Part shown: positions 27,340-36,025 of the stretch, piece after piece
Numbering within the stretch: position 1 is the stretch's first letter
Layout of the letters: the number at the start of each line of letters is the position of its first letter
Assembly (NCBI GenBank): GCA_050693935.1
Contig: JBOGWU010000130.1
Span: 1-64,000 of the forward strand
Direction of reading: 5' to 3'
DNA: 64,000 nucleotides
Source of the DNA: WHSV01 sp050693935
GTDB lineage: Bacteria; Actinomycetota; CADDZG01; WHSQ01
The notes under the pieces: generated by a model
The model's input: only the letters and a program-made list of their open reading frames with translations
Told to the model about the DNA's origin: nothing
Databases searched by the model: none
Program-made: the position numbers and the translations under genes

Positions 27340-29016
27340 GTGAGACTGGCCAAGGGTCGGCTCACGGGTGACAAGCGCGGCTTGACGGTGGCGCTGGTTG
27401 CGCTGGTCGCGGTGCTACTCGTCACCTTCGGTGTCGCGGCGGCGCTACGAGAGCCGCGCCGGCCCGTGCCCTCGTTCGCCGAGCAGGCTTGTTCGTTGCC
27501 CGACGAACTCTTGGAGCGGACTGAACGCGGCTACTTCGAGCCCCGCTCGGGCCAGATCTCGCTGCTTCCCAAGACCCCCGCGTACATGGCCTCGGGCGCC
27601 GGCGGCTGGAGCCACTCCGGTCCCTGGCCCTACCTGCAGGATGTGCCGCTGGTGTTCTACGGCCCGGGCGTCATCGACTCCGGGGTGACTGTGGATCGCC
27701 CCGTCACTTCGGCCGACATCGCTCCCACCCTTGCCGGGTTGATGAAGGGCCGTCTCGGCGCGGCCGACGGCGAGGCTCTCGAGGAGGTCGTCGGCTCGAG
27801 TGGCGAAACCGCGACGCGCAAGGTACCCAAATTGATCCTGACGATCGTGTGGGACGGGGGTGGTTGGAACACGCTGGACCTGTGGAACGACTCGTGGCCC
27901 AATCTCAGAGCGATGATGGACGGGGGCGTGAATTTCACCCACGCCACCGTCGGCTCCAGTCCGTCGGTGACGCCCGCGGTGCACACCACGATCGGGACCG
28001 GCGTCTTCCCCGATACCCACGGCATCACCGGGGTGCCGGTGCGCGATGAGAACGGCGAGGTCGTGGATGCCTTCCTGAAGGGTGAGTCGTCGCGTTTCAT
28101 TCAGGTACCAGCACTCGCCGAACGATGGGACGAGCTCAACGGCAACGAGGCGAAGATCGGGATGGTGGGCTACGAGCCGTGGCATCTCGGCATGATCGGG
28201 CAGGGGGCCGAGCGCGTCGGAGGCGACCGGGACGACGCGGCCTGGCTCGACACCGAGACCAACGACTGGATAACCAACGAGGATCACTACCGGCTGCCGC
28301 CGTCGCTGCTCGCCGCCGAGGGACTCGACGCTCTGGTCGAGGAGCTCGACGCCGCCGACGGCCTCGTCGATGACTCATGGCGAGAGGACGTGTCGCTGGA
28401 TGATCCCGGTCGAGCCGAGGAGACGCCCGCGTTCATCGGCTATCACACGAATGCGATGCTCGAGATGATCGCCGCCGAGGGCTACGGCCGGGACGGCATC
28501 ACCGACTTGCTGTTCACGAACTACAAACAGATCGACCGCATCGGCCACTACTACAACATGAACTCCGATTACGTGAACGACGCCTTGGTACGCACCGACG
28601 AGGAGCTCGGCAAGATCTTTACCGAGCTCGATCGCGTCGTCGGCCGCGGCGAATGGGTGGTGGCTTTGACGGCCGACCACGGGCAGCAACCCGATGCAGC
28701 CGACGTCGATGGCTACGGGGTCAATCCGAGAGAGATCGAGGACGATATCCGGGACCAGTTCGGCGACGTCGTGCGAGCCGTGTGGCCCACCGAGGTATTC
28801 CTGCTTGACGACGCACTGGAGCGCGAGGACGTGACGGTCGAGCGGGTCGCCAATTTCCTCGGCGGCTACACGGTGGGTGACAACAACGACTCGGACGTAG
28901 GCGATCTTGTCGGAGGTACAGGACGGTTCGAAGCCGACGAGCGCTTGTTCGCCATGGCGATCCCGGCCGCCCTGCTCGACGAGGGTGCCTGCGACGACGA
29001 GGCAAGCCGACCATGA
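27340..29016 (+). CDS. Membrane-anchored alkaline-phosphatase-superfamily phosphoesterase, circularly permuted PafA-like (second active copy)
   Basis: 558 aa; N-terminal anchor at ~14-36. The first ~150 residues read GYFEPRSGQISLLPK...GWSHSGPWPYLQDVPLVFYG...SADIAPTLAGLM. This is what PafA-type phosphatases have at their C-terminus, with the third Zn-site His at 92. Then comes the catalytic core: Asp172 (VWDGGGW), Thr211 (SSPSVTPAVH), Asp399/His403 (QIDRIGH), Asp446/His447 (TADHGQQ). The chain ends shortly after LFAMAIPAALL, the point where a canonical enzyme would enter the RSGD segment. The GTG start is 4 bp after the MFS stop. Related proteins are at 24297, 41019 and, inactive, 21174. Confidence 0.87.
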   Translation: MRLAKGRLTGDKRGLTVALVALVAVLLVTFGVAAALREPRRPVPSFAEQACSLPDELLERTERGYFEPRSGQISLLPKTPAYMASGAGGWSHSGPWPYLQDVPLVFYGPGVIDSGVTVDRPVTSADIAPTLAGLMKGRLGAADGEALEEVVGSSGETATRKVPKLILTIVWDGGGWNTLDLWNDSWPNLRAMMDGGVNFTHATVGSSPSVTPAVHTTIGTGVFPDTHGITGVPVRDENGEVVDAFLKGESSRFIQVPALAERWDELNGNEAKIGMVGYEPWHLGMIGQGAERVGGDRDDAAWLDTETNDWITNEDHYRLPPSLLAAEGLDALVEELDAADGLVDDSWREDVSLDDPGRAEETPAFIGYHTNAMLEMIAAEGYGRDGITDLLFTNYKQIDRIGHYYNMNSDYVNDALVRTDEELGKIFTELDRVVGRGEWVVALTADHGQQPDAADVDGYGVNPREIEDDIRDQFGDVVRAVWPTEVFLLDDALEREDVTVERVANFLGGYTVGDNNDSDVGDLVGGTGRFEADERLFAMAIPAALLDEGACDDEASRP

Positions 29017-29047
29017 GCGGGTGTCTGACGTTAGGATGCCCGCATCC

Positions 29048-31102
29048 ATGAGCTCTACTGCCGAAGTCAAGCGCGCCCCATCTCAAGAAGCCGATGTTCC
29101 GGACGCCGATAGCCCGGTTCACAGGTTTCTTGGCTCCCCCGTTGCCTTCATCGCCACCACGCTGATTCTCCTCGCTTTGTTCGGCGGGACCTTCATCACC
29201 AACCCCGACCGGGTCGCGCCAACCAAGGATCCGGCCTACTACACGTGGCGAACCGAAGCGTTGATGACCGAGTCACCCCAAGCGGTCTTGGACTCGAAGG
29301 GACCGTACGACTACTTCAGCTCTGGTTACCGGGTCACAGCTCCAGTAACCGGGGCGCTGATGCGCCATCTTCCCGCGGTGTCGGAGCTTCACACGACCGT
29401 GTTCCTGATGGTGCTGCTCCCGGTGCTAACCGCGCTGCTGCTCGCCGGCTTCGCGTACCGGCACCGCAGAGATCCGTTGCTATGGCACGCGGTGGCCTAC
29501 TTCTCCGCGAGTCTGTTTCTCACACCACCGTTCGTCGGCTATCTGGACAACGTCCTGTGCCTGTTCTTCCTCGCCGCCTCGTTGAGCTTCTTGACTCAGG
29601 CGCGCACGTCGTGGCCCGCGCGACTGGCCTTCGGGGGCTTCCTGCTGGCCGCCGGCTTGACGCATCCGACGACTCTGGTGTTCTTCGGGCTGAGCCTCGG
29701 TCTCATGTCCGCGGCGAAGCTCGTGTTTCGAAGGTTCGACCTGCGCGCCGTGGTGCGCGAGGACCTTCCTATGCTGCTCTCCGCTCTGGTGGCGGCGTTG
29801 GTGACCTTCGCCGTCTGGACGGTCGGCATCTGGGGTGAGCCGGCTCCGCTGACCGATGCGGCGCTGGCACCTCCATACGGCAGCGACTTCTTCCTCGACC
29901 GAATGGGTCAGTGGGTCGAGGCGATGCGACCGTTGTTCAACGGGCCGTTGTTCGTGGTCGGGGTGATCGGAATCCTGGCGGCCGGGAAACGCTGGGTGAA
30001 CGAGGATCTGGCGCGCGTGTCGATCCTGTGGCTGGCGCCCCTGGCCGGGCTATTCGGGTTCGTCGGTGGCCTGACCTACCCCTACTACCGCTTCTTCAAC
30101 ACCACACTGGCCTGGGTACTGCTCGTCGGGCTCGGCGCCTATTTCGTGGTTCGTTTCTTGATTTCTAAGTCGATCGTTGCGGCGCTCGCCGGCCTCGCGG
30201 TGCTCGCGGTCTTGGTCGCGACCAACTTCAGCTCCGGCTTCGAGCTCAGCGGATGGAACAACGCCGAGGGTGGCTGGATCAACGCCCAAACGCAAACCGA
30301 CCTAAAGGCGCTCGAGGACCGCCTCGCGGGGGCGGATGGCGATACCCCTGTGGTATTCGTGCTCGATCAGGAAAGCCGCAACCAACAGGTTTGGGGCTTT
30401 ACCAAGCTCGCGGGCAACACCTCGCGCTACGGTCTTCCCGACGGCATGATCGATCAGGGCTACATCTACCTGGGCTCCCTCGAGAACTTCCTGCAGGGGG
30501 CATCGACTGATGCCGAAGGCAACGCAGTGGAGCCGGGCTCGTGTGATCCCGAGGACGCAAAGGCGGCCCTAAGCGACGACGTGTATGCGGCGCTTTCGGC
30601 GGAGACGTTGTGCGACATCCAGGACAATGCCGAGGGGGCGCCGATCGTAGTGCTGGCCCAGGTCTTCAACTCCACGGGCTTCAACGCGGAGGTCGCCTCT
30701 GGCGCGGTAGAGGGAGCGCCGAACCTCGTGGGGGATTCTGAGGTATGGGCGGTAGCCGACGGCGTGGTCTCGGTGGTGCTCGGCGGCGAGCTGCCGGCCG
30801 CACAAGACGCCGGGGACTCGCCCTCGCCGCTGCACCTGCTGCGAGTGATCGCCGGCTTCGTGCTCTTGCTGCTTCCCGGATTGTTGATCTACCGCGTGGT
30901 TCTCCACGATGGGGGACTGCCTGAGGCGCTGGGTATGGTGCCTGCCCTTTCACTCCTATCGCTGTCCCTGATCGGCACGCTGCTCATTGCCGTGGTCCGG
31001 GGCCCGTTCGGCGCGGCCATGGGATGGGCAACGCTAACTCTGGCGGTTGCCCTGTGCGGAGGTATGAACCTGATGACTCGTACGCGCGCTCGAATCGAAT
31101 AA
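29048..31102 (+). CDS. Large polytopic membrane protein, GT-C glycosyltransferase-like
   Basis: About 684 aa. A cytosolic N-terminus is followed by ~11 transmembrane segments, a ~200-aa extracytoplasmic domain (about residues 405-595), and 3-4 more helices at the end. The first outer loop has KDPAYYTWRTEALMTE, similar to DSSLHMGWTEQLM in the protein at 2924, and the inter-helix LTHPTTLVFFG is GT-C-like. The outer domain contains paired Cys residues (PGSCDPED, ETLCDIQ). It probably handles a lipid-linked sugar together with the flippase just downstream, but no family is certain. ATG 29048 is preferred (AGGA upstream); ATG 29036 and GTG 29021 are in frame. Confidence 0.6.
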   Translation: MSSTAEVKRAPSQEADVPDADSPVHRFLGSPVAFIATTLILLALFGGTFITNPDRVAPTKDPAYYTWRTEALMTESPQAVLDSKGPYDYFSSGYRVTAPVTGALMRHLPAVSELHTTVFLMVLLPVLTALLLAGFAYRHRRDPLLWHAVAYFSASLFLTPPFVGYLDNVLCLFFLAASLSFLTQARTSWPARLAFGGFLLAAGLTHPTTLVFFGLSLGLMSAAKLVFRRFDLRAVVREDLPMLLSALVAALVTFAVWTVGIWGEPAPLTDAALAPPYGSDFFLDRMGQWVEAMRPLFNGPLFVVGVIGILAAGKRWVNEDLARVSILWLAPLAGLFGFVGGLTYPYYRFFNTTLAWVLLVGLGAYFVVRFLISKSIVAALAGLAVLAVLVATNFSSGFELSGWNNAEGGWINAQTQTDLKALEDRLAGADGDTPVVFVLDQESRNQQVWGFTKLAGNTSRYGLPDGMIDQGYIYLGSLENFLQGASTDAEGNAVEPGSCDPEDAKAALSDDVYAALSAETLCDIQDNAEGAPIVVLAQVFNSTGFNAEVASGAVEGAPNLVGDSEVWAVADGVVSVVLGGELPAAQDAGDSPSPLHLLRVIAGFVLLLLPGLLIYRVVLHDGGLPEALGMVPALSLLSLSLIGTLLIAVVRGPFGAAMGWATLTLAVALCGGMNLMTRTRARIE

Positions 31103-31193
31103 CACCCGCCGGAGAACCCAGCGGCAGTAGACGGCCGGCTCATCAGAACGGTGGAACCCAATCGACAACGAAGACGGACTGCCAACCAACCGT

Positions 31194-32762
31194 TTGACAC
31201 AGGGCCAGCGCGACGATGTTGCGACCGTCGCGCGCGGTGGAGCGATCCAGATCGTAGGACAGGTAACCCAGCGCGGACTGGCCTACGGTTTCACCCTAGT
31301 CGCCTTCCGTATCCTCGGCCCGTTGCCGTTCGGGCTCTATCGCCAGGCTGTTCAGATCCTCACCATCGGCTCACAGTTGGGCCTCGCGGGCTACAACTAC
31401 GCGGCCATGCGCTGGATTGCGCGAGCTCGAGTGACCGGAGATCACGGGGGGGTGAGGGGGGCGGCGCGTGTTGGTTTGACGTGCGCCGCCGTCGCCTCGG
31501 CTCTGGTCGTCGTTCTGATCCTGGTCTTCGCGGAACCCATAGCATCAATCTTTGGTGATGATCCGTCCGAGGTTGACGACCTAGCGTGGTTGTTGCGGGT
31601 CGGAGCGGCCTACGTGCCTCTGTTCGCGATGATGCAGGTGCTGCGCTACTGCACGCAGGCCTACAAGACCATGGGCCCATCGGTCATCGCGGGCAACATC
31701 GTTCAGCCCGCGGCGCGATTCGTGATCGGCGTCTCGGTCCTCTTGTTCGGCTACTTCGTCCTGGACTCCTCCCGGCGGGGGTTGCTGGCCGCGATGATCG
31801 TCACTCTGTTGATCAGTGCCGCCCTCGGCATGATCACGGCGGGATGGTACCTACGCCGAATGATGACCGACCAGGAGCGGAGCGCTGCCCCGGTATCGGA
31901 GTTCGGTCCGATGACCCGCTTTGCGCTGCCGCAGGCGGGGGCCTCGCTTCTGGGTGTCCAGTCGATCGGTCTGGGAATTCTGGTGCTCGGAGCTTTCGGT
32001 TCGACGCGGGACGTCGGTTTGTTTGCGATCGCACTATCGCTGCAGGGCCCGGGCACCGTCTTCCTGTCGGGGATCGTCAACATCTGGGCCCCCGTTGTGT
32101 CCGACCTTCACGAGAAAGGAGAGATCGAACGCCTCGGATCGCTATATCAGACGATCAATCGCTGGATCGCGACCTTCTCCTTTCCGGTTTTCGCCGCACT
32201 CCTCATCGTTCCCGAGCTCTTCGTAAGGGTGCTCGCCGGGCCCGAGGGTCAAGGTTCGGAGACCATCGTGGCCATCCTGGTCATCGGCAGCCTCTTTTAC
32301 ACAGGCACCGGTCCGACGGGCTACGTGATCTCCATGACCGGCCGGCCCGGGATCAACTTCATCAACTCGGTAGGGTCGGTGGCGTTGTATGTCGCGCTGG
32401 GTGCATGGCTCGTGCCCCTCTACGGAGACGGCGGCAACGGGGCCGTCGGCATGGCCATTGTCGACGTGATCGTCACCGCGCTCGTCAATACGATACGCGT
32501 GATCGAGGCCAAGGTGATCGTGGGGATACAGCCGTTTGGACGGACCTTCTACAAGCCGGTCGTTGCGACCCTCGCCGGAGCGGGCGTGCTCCTAGGATGG
32601 AAGCTTGCGTTCGGCACATCGATCCCCAGTGAGCTCGCGGGCCTGGTGTTCGGAGCAATTGCCTTTCTGGTAACGCTCAAGGCCATGGGGCTCGATGCAG
32701 AGGAGCGTATGGTCATCAACCGAGTTCGCCAGCGTGCGCTAAAGGGACGTAAGAAGCGCTGA
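31194..32762 (+). CDS. Oligosaccharide flippase (MOP/Wzx-like)
   Basis: 522 aa with about 14 hydrophobic helices. The N-terminus VARGGAIQIVGQVTQRGLAYGFTLVAFRILGP and the mid-protein PLFAMMQVLRYCTQAYKTMGPSVIAGNIVQP are typical of the polysaccharide biosynthesis (RfbX/MurJ-related) exporters. These flip undecaprenyl-linked repeat units across the membrane. The start is a TTG at 31194 with no strong Shine-Dalgarno. The GT-C-like neighbour and the ligase, sulfotransferase and methyltransferase genes further on make a surface-glycan role likely. Confidence 0.85.
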   Translation: MTQGQRDDVATVARGGAIQIVGQVTQRGLAYGFTLVAFRILGPLPFGLYRQAVQILTIGSQLGLAGYNYAAMRWIARARVTGDHGGVRGAARVGLTCAAVASALVVVLILVFAEPIASIFGDDPSEVDDLAWLLRVGAAYVPLFAMMQVLRYCTQAYKTMGPSVIAGNIVQPAARFVIGVSVLLFGYFVLDSSRRGLLAAMIVTLLISAALGMITAGWYLRRMMTDQERSAAPVSEFGPMTRFALPQAGASLLGVQSIGLGILVLGAFGSTRDVGLFAIALSLQGPGTVFLSGIVNIWAPVVSDLHEKGEIERLGSLYQTINRWIATFSFPVFAALLIVPELFVRVLAGPEGQGSETIVAILVIGSLFYTGTGPTGYVISMTGRPGINFINSVGSVALYVALGAWLVPLYGDGGNGAVGMAIVDVIVTALVNTIRVIEAKVIVGIQPFGRTFYKPVVATLAGAGVLLGWKLAFGTSIPSELAGLVFGAIAFLVTLKAMGLDAEERMVINRVRQRALKGRKKR

Positions 32763-32845
32763 GTTACGCGCGGGGGCGAGCCGGCCGGACACGTCCGATG
32801 AAGAGTCGACGAACGCCACCAGCAGGGAGGAGTGGAGCACCTCCG

Positions 32846-33250
32846 ATGAGATCTGAAATTATGGCTTACGACACCGAGAGAAGGAACTTCTTGGACATCA
32901 CGCGCGACGTCGAGCGATTCGTGTCGTCCGCCTCCTCCGATGGTTTGGTCAACGTGTTCGTGCCGCATGCAACCGCAGGAGTCGCGTTGATCGAAACGGG
33001 ATCCGGGTCCGAGCAGGACCTCGCCGCGGCCCTGGAGCGACTGTTGCCCCGGGACGGCGACTACGCACACCGACACGGGTCTCCGGGCCACGGACGCGAT
33101 CACGTCCTGCCGGCCTTCGTCGCCCCCTCGGTGACGATTCCCGTCGTGGATTCTCGCCTGATGCTCGGGACGTGGCAGAGTGTCGTGCTGGTCGATACCA
33201 ACCGGGACAACCCCGAGCGCAGCGTGCGCTTCTCCTTCATCCCGGCTTGA
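32846..33250 (+). CDS. YjbQ/UPF0047 family protein
   Basis: 134 aa, the full length of this compact family. Characteristic stretches are VNVFVPHATAGVALIE, the metal-site region RHGSPGHGRDHVLPAFVAPSVTIPVVDSR, and LGTWQSVVLVDTNRDNPERSV. Family members have weak thiamine-phosphate synthase activity in vitro and conserved His residues that bind a metal; the true function is not known. GGGAGGAG lies upstream of ATG 32846, and ATG 32861 is a second choice. It overlaps the chromate transporter gene by 4 bp (TTGA). Confidence 0.88.
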   Translation: MRSEIMAYDTERRNFLDITRDVERFVSSASSDGLVNVFVPHATAGVALIETGSGSEQDLAAALERLLPRDGDYAHRHGSPGHGRDHVLPAFVAPSVTIPVVDSRLMLGTWQSVVLVDTNRDNPERSVRFSFIPA

Positions 33251-34350
33251 ACACGGGGGCCACTCTGCGGGAGCTTGCAGGGCTGTTCCTCAAGCTGGGA
33301 ACGATCGGTTTCGGGGGCCCCGCAGCGCACATCGCATTGATGCAGGACGAGGTCGTCGAAAAGCGCGGGTGGATGGACAGGCAGCGCTTCCTCGATCTCG
33401 TCGGGGCGACGAACCTGATCCCAGGACCCACCTCGACGGAGCTGGCCATTCACATCGGGCGCGAGCGATCGGGTTGGCGCGGCCTGACGGTCGCCGGAAC
33501 CTGCTTCATCGTGCCCGCCACGCTGATCGTCCTCGGTTTCGCGTGGGCTTACGTCGAGTTCGGCGAAACGGTGCAGGCCGAGGCGATTCTGTACGGGATC
33601 CAGCCAGTGATGATCGCCATCGTTCTGCAGGCGCTCGTAAGGCTCCTCCCGGCCGCGCTCAAGACCGTGGGACTGTGGATCGTGGGTGTACTCGTGCTCG
33701 TCGCCTACCTTTTCGGAGTGAACGAGCTGATCCTGCTCGTGGGATCGGGCGTGCTGGTGATGATCGTTCGCGGGCTCGGCCCCAATCCTGGATTGTGCGG
33801 CTTCGCTCCGCTGGCCGTTGCACCAATCGTGGGGCTCGATCACCTCTTCTTGGTCTTCTTGAAGATCGGAGCGGTGCTCTACGGAAGCGGGTACGTCCTG
33901 CTTGCGTTCCTACGCACCGATCTGGTCGAGGCACTCGGTTGGCTCACCGAAAGGCAATTGATCGATGCGGTTGCGGTGGGACAGGTGACGCCCGGCCCTC
34001 TGTTCACGACCGCTACCTTCATCGGCTATGTGCTGGCCGGTCTGCCGGGCGCACTCCTGGCCACGCTTGGCATCTTCCTTCCGTCGTTCATCCTCGTGGC
34101 TTTGACGCACCCCCTGATCGAGCGCGTACGGCGGTCTCCCAGACTCTCGGCGTTGTTCGACGGAATCAACGCTGCGGCACTCGCTCTCATGGCCGGCGTC
34201 ACCTTTCAGCTAGGTCTCGTGGCGATCCGGGATTTGATCTCCGCGCTGATAGCGATCATCTCGGCCGGCCTGCTGTTCAAAACGGAGGTCAACAACGTGA
34301 TTCTTGTGATCGCAGGTGCCCTCGCGGGGCTACTGCGTGTGGTCCTTTGA
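33247..34350 (+). CDS. chrA: Chromate transporter (ChrA, two-domain)
   Basis: 367 aa with two homologous halves, each of about six helices. The N-half begins FLKLGTIGFGGPAAHIALMQDEVV and has ATNLIPGPTSTELAIHIG. The C-half has FLKIGAVLYGSGYVLLAF and AVGQVTPGPLFTTATFIGY. The paired GxGGP/PGP motifs are diagnostic of long-chain CHR-superfamily proteins, which export chromate or related oxyanions. The TTG at 33247 overlapping the YjbQ stop gives the proper N-terminus. Coupling to yjbQ is unusual but its meaning is unclear. Confidence 0.92.
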   Translation: MNTGATLRELAGLFLKLGTIGFGGPAAHIALMQDEVVEKRGWMDRQRFLDLVGATNLIPGPTSTELAIHIGRERSGWRGLTVAGTCFIVPATLIVLGFAWAYVEFGETVQAEAILYGIQPVMIAIVLQALVRLLPAALKTVGLWIVGVLVLVAYLFGVNELILLVGSGVLVMIVRGLGPNPGLCGFAPLAVAPIVGLDHLFLVFLKIGAVLYGSGYVLLAFLRTDLVEALGWLTERQLIDAVAVGQVTPGPLFTTATFIGYVLAGLPGALLATLGIFLPSFILVALTHPLIERVRRSPRLSALFDGINAAALALMAGVTFQLGLVAIRDLISALIAIISAGLLFKTEVNNVILVIAGALAGLLRVVL

Positions 34351-34400
34351 CGCTCATTCCCGGTAGCGGCGCGAGTCCCTGGAGTGAATAGGGTCGTCCC

Positions 34401-35099
34401 GTGAAGGAGACCCAGCACCCCACCGAGCCACCGCCGGTTCGGGGATCCTGGCGGGCCGGGGAGACGATCACCTTCGGCGGGCTCTCGGACAAGGCCACGG
34501 GGCACATGGGTTACACCGACCGGGTCGGCCCCGGCGTGCTCGTATTGCATGGGGCGGAAGGACTTGGTTTCGGAGCAAGAGACTACGTGGACCGGCTCGC
34601 CGAGGAGGGTTTCACCGCTCTCGCGCCGGATCTCTTCGGAGAGCCGAGCTCGAGAGACTCCGACCCGAGCCAAACCCTGGATTTCGAGACCGCGCTCCGC
34701 TCGGTGCGCGCGGCGGCCACTTACCTGACCGAAAACTGGCATCCGAGGCTGGGGGTCGTGGGGTTCTCCGAGGGGGCTGGGCTCGGAACACGATGCCTGG
34801 ACGAGGTCGCGCGCGACGCGACGGTTGCGTACTACGGGCTCGACCTCGACCTCGTGACACCCGACCGCTGGCACGGGCCGCTCCTCGGACACTTCGCCGA
34901 CGTCGATGAGCGTCTTTCCTGGGGCGATGTGGACGCCCTCTTTCGGCGGCTCGCGGAAGCCGGTCACGACGTCGACTGGCACCGTTACGAGGGCACTCGG
35001 CGCTCCTTCGCCGGCCCCGGCCTCGAGGCCTTCGACGTCGATGCCGCGGAGCTGGCGTGGGAGCGGACGATCGAGGTGCTCTACTACCACCTGAGCTGA
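34401..35099 (+). CDS. Dienelactone hydrolase-family protein lacking the catalytic His
   Basis: A 232-aa alpha/beta-hydrolase. VLVLHGAEGLGFGARDYVDRLAEEGF is the strand-3/oxyanion region. GVVGFSEGAG carries the nucleophile position as Ser123, where classic dienelactone hydrolases have Cys. GHFADVDE carries Asp167. The His normally found in a YPGAxHxF context is Arg201 here (YEGTRRSFAG, codon CGC at 35001-35003). The triad is therefore incomplete and hydrolysis is doubtful. A GTG at 34401 is the start. It is convergent with the sulfotransferase gene, whose stop lies 1 bp away. Confidence 0.8.
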   Translation: MKETQHPTEPPPVRGSWRAGETITFGGLSDKATGHMGYTDRVGPGVLVLHGAEGLGFGARDYVDRLAEEGFTALAPDLFGEPSSRDSDPSQTLDFETALRSVRAAATYLTENWHPRLGVVGFSEGAGLGTRCLDEVARDATVAYYGLDLDLVTPDRWHGPLLGHFADVDERLSWGDVDALFRRLAEAGHDVDWHRYEGTRRSFAGPGLEAFDVDAAELAWERTIEVLYYHLS

Positions 35100-35100
35100 G

Positions 35101-35997
35101 CTAGACGGCCGTGGAGTGCCGGGTGCCCCGCAGCCGGCCGAGAGGCGCACCCGCCAGACCGAGCCCCGCGGAGATGCGGGCGGGAATCCCAGGGTGAGGG
35201 AACCTCCGCTCGTATCCAAGGGCGCTGAGGGTCTCGCCCGCGACCGCCTCGAAGACCTCAACCTGAGACGGGGGCATTTGCTCGGCCCACGAGCGGGTAC
35301 GAGCGATCTTCTCGGTGATGTGGGGGTTGTACAGATTGGCCCTTTCGAGTACCTCCTCTTTGGCCAGCCTGTTGAACTCGAGCATTGCGGGATCGAACTG
35401 GATGCCCAAGAAGCGGGTGAGCCCACGAAGGCACTCCTCGGGATCCTCGAGGAGCCGCTCGTAGCGCACCTCGAGGTATTGGTCCTCGGGGAGGGTCCGT
35501 CCCGCTGCCATGCCCCGGCCGACGCGTCGGTCCCAAAGGCGCGCGGCCTTGGCCACCGTCTTGGGGCCGAAGGGGACGTCCGCGTAGGACAGGGCGATCT
35601 CGCGTCCGTCTCGCACCAAGTGGACGAACCGGGCACGAGGCCAGAGGCGATGGAGCAGGGCTATGTGTTCGACGTAACGCGGCGTCTTGTCCCCATAGAT
35701 GCCCTTGTCGCGGGTGCGGGCGAAAGCTTGGTAGCAGGCTTCCAGCACGTTCGCGTATGGTGCTCGCTCGATCCCCTCGAGCTCGGTCGCCACTGATTCG
35801 ATCGGGAGGTCCCAGGTAGGCCATCGCCTGTGCGCCTGAAGACGCGTTAGCAGGTCGTTCACGTCCACGACGTCGGAGCCCTGGAAGAGCTCGACAACGA
35901 AACGGGACTCCGGCGGTACCGCAACCTGAGGATGAGCGTTGAGCATCATCCTCAATAGGGTTGTCCCCGAGCGCGCCGAACCCACCACGAAAAACAC
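35101..35997 (-). CDS. Sulfotransferase family protein (copy 1)
   Basis: About 298 aa. The N-terminal FFVVGSARSGTTLLRMMLNAHP is the 5'-phosphosulfate loop for PAPS. YGDKTPRYVEHIALLHRLWPRARFVHLVRDGREIALSY supplies the KTP element and the 3'-phosphate-binding Arg/Ser region. It transfers sulfate from PAPS to a hydroxyl, probably of a surface carbohydrate or lipid. The likely start is GTG 35997; the open frame continues upstream but only as antisense to the O-antigen ligase-like gene. Only 28 bp separate the two divergent starts. Confidence 0.87.
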   Translation of the reverse strand: MFFVVGSARSGTTLLRMMLNAHPQVAVPPESRFVVELFQGSDVVDVNDLLTRLQAHRRWPTWDLPIESVATELEGIERAPYANVLEACYQAFARTRDKGIYGDKTPRYVEHIALLHRLWPRARFVHLVRDGREIALSYADVPFGPKTVAKAARLWDRRVGRGMAAGRTLPEDQYLEVRYERLLEDPEECLRGLTRFLGIQFDPAMLEFNRLAKEEVLERANLYNPHITEKIARTRSWAEQMPPSQVEVFEAVAGETLSALGYERRFPHPGIPARISAGLGLAGAPLGRLRGTRHSTAV

Positions 35998-36025
35998 GAA
36001 CCTGAGTGTAGAGGTAGCACGTAGG

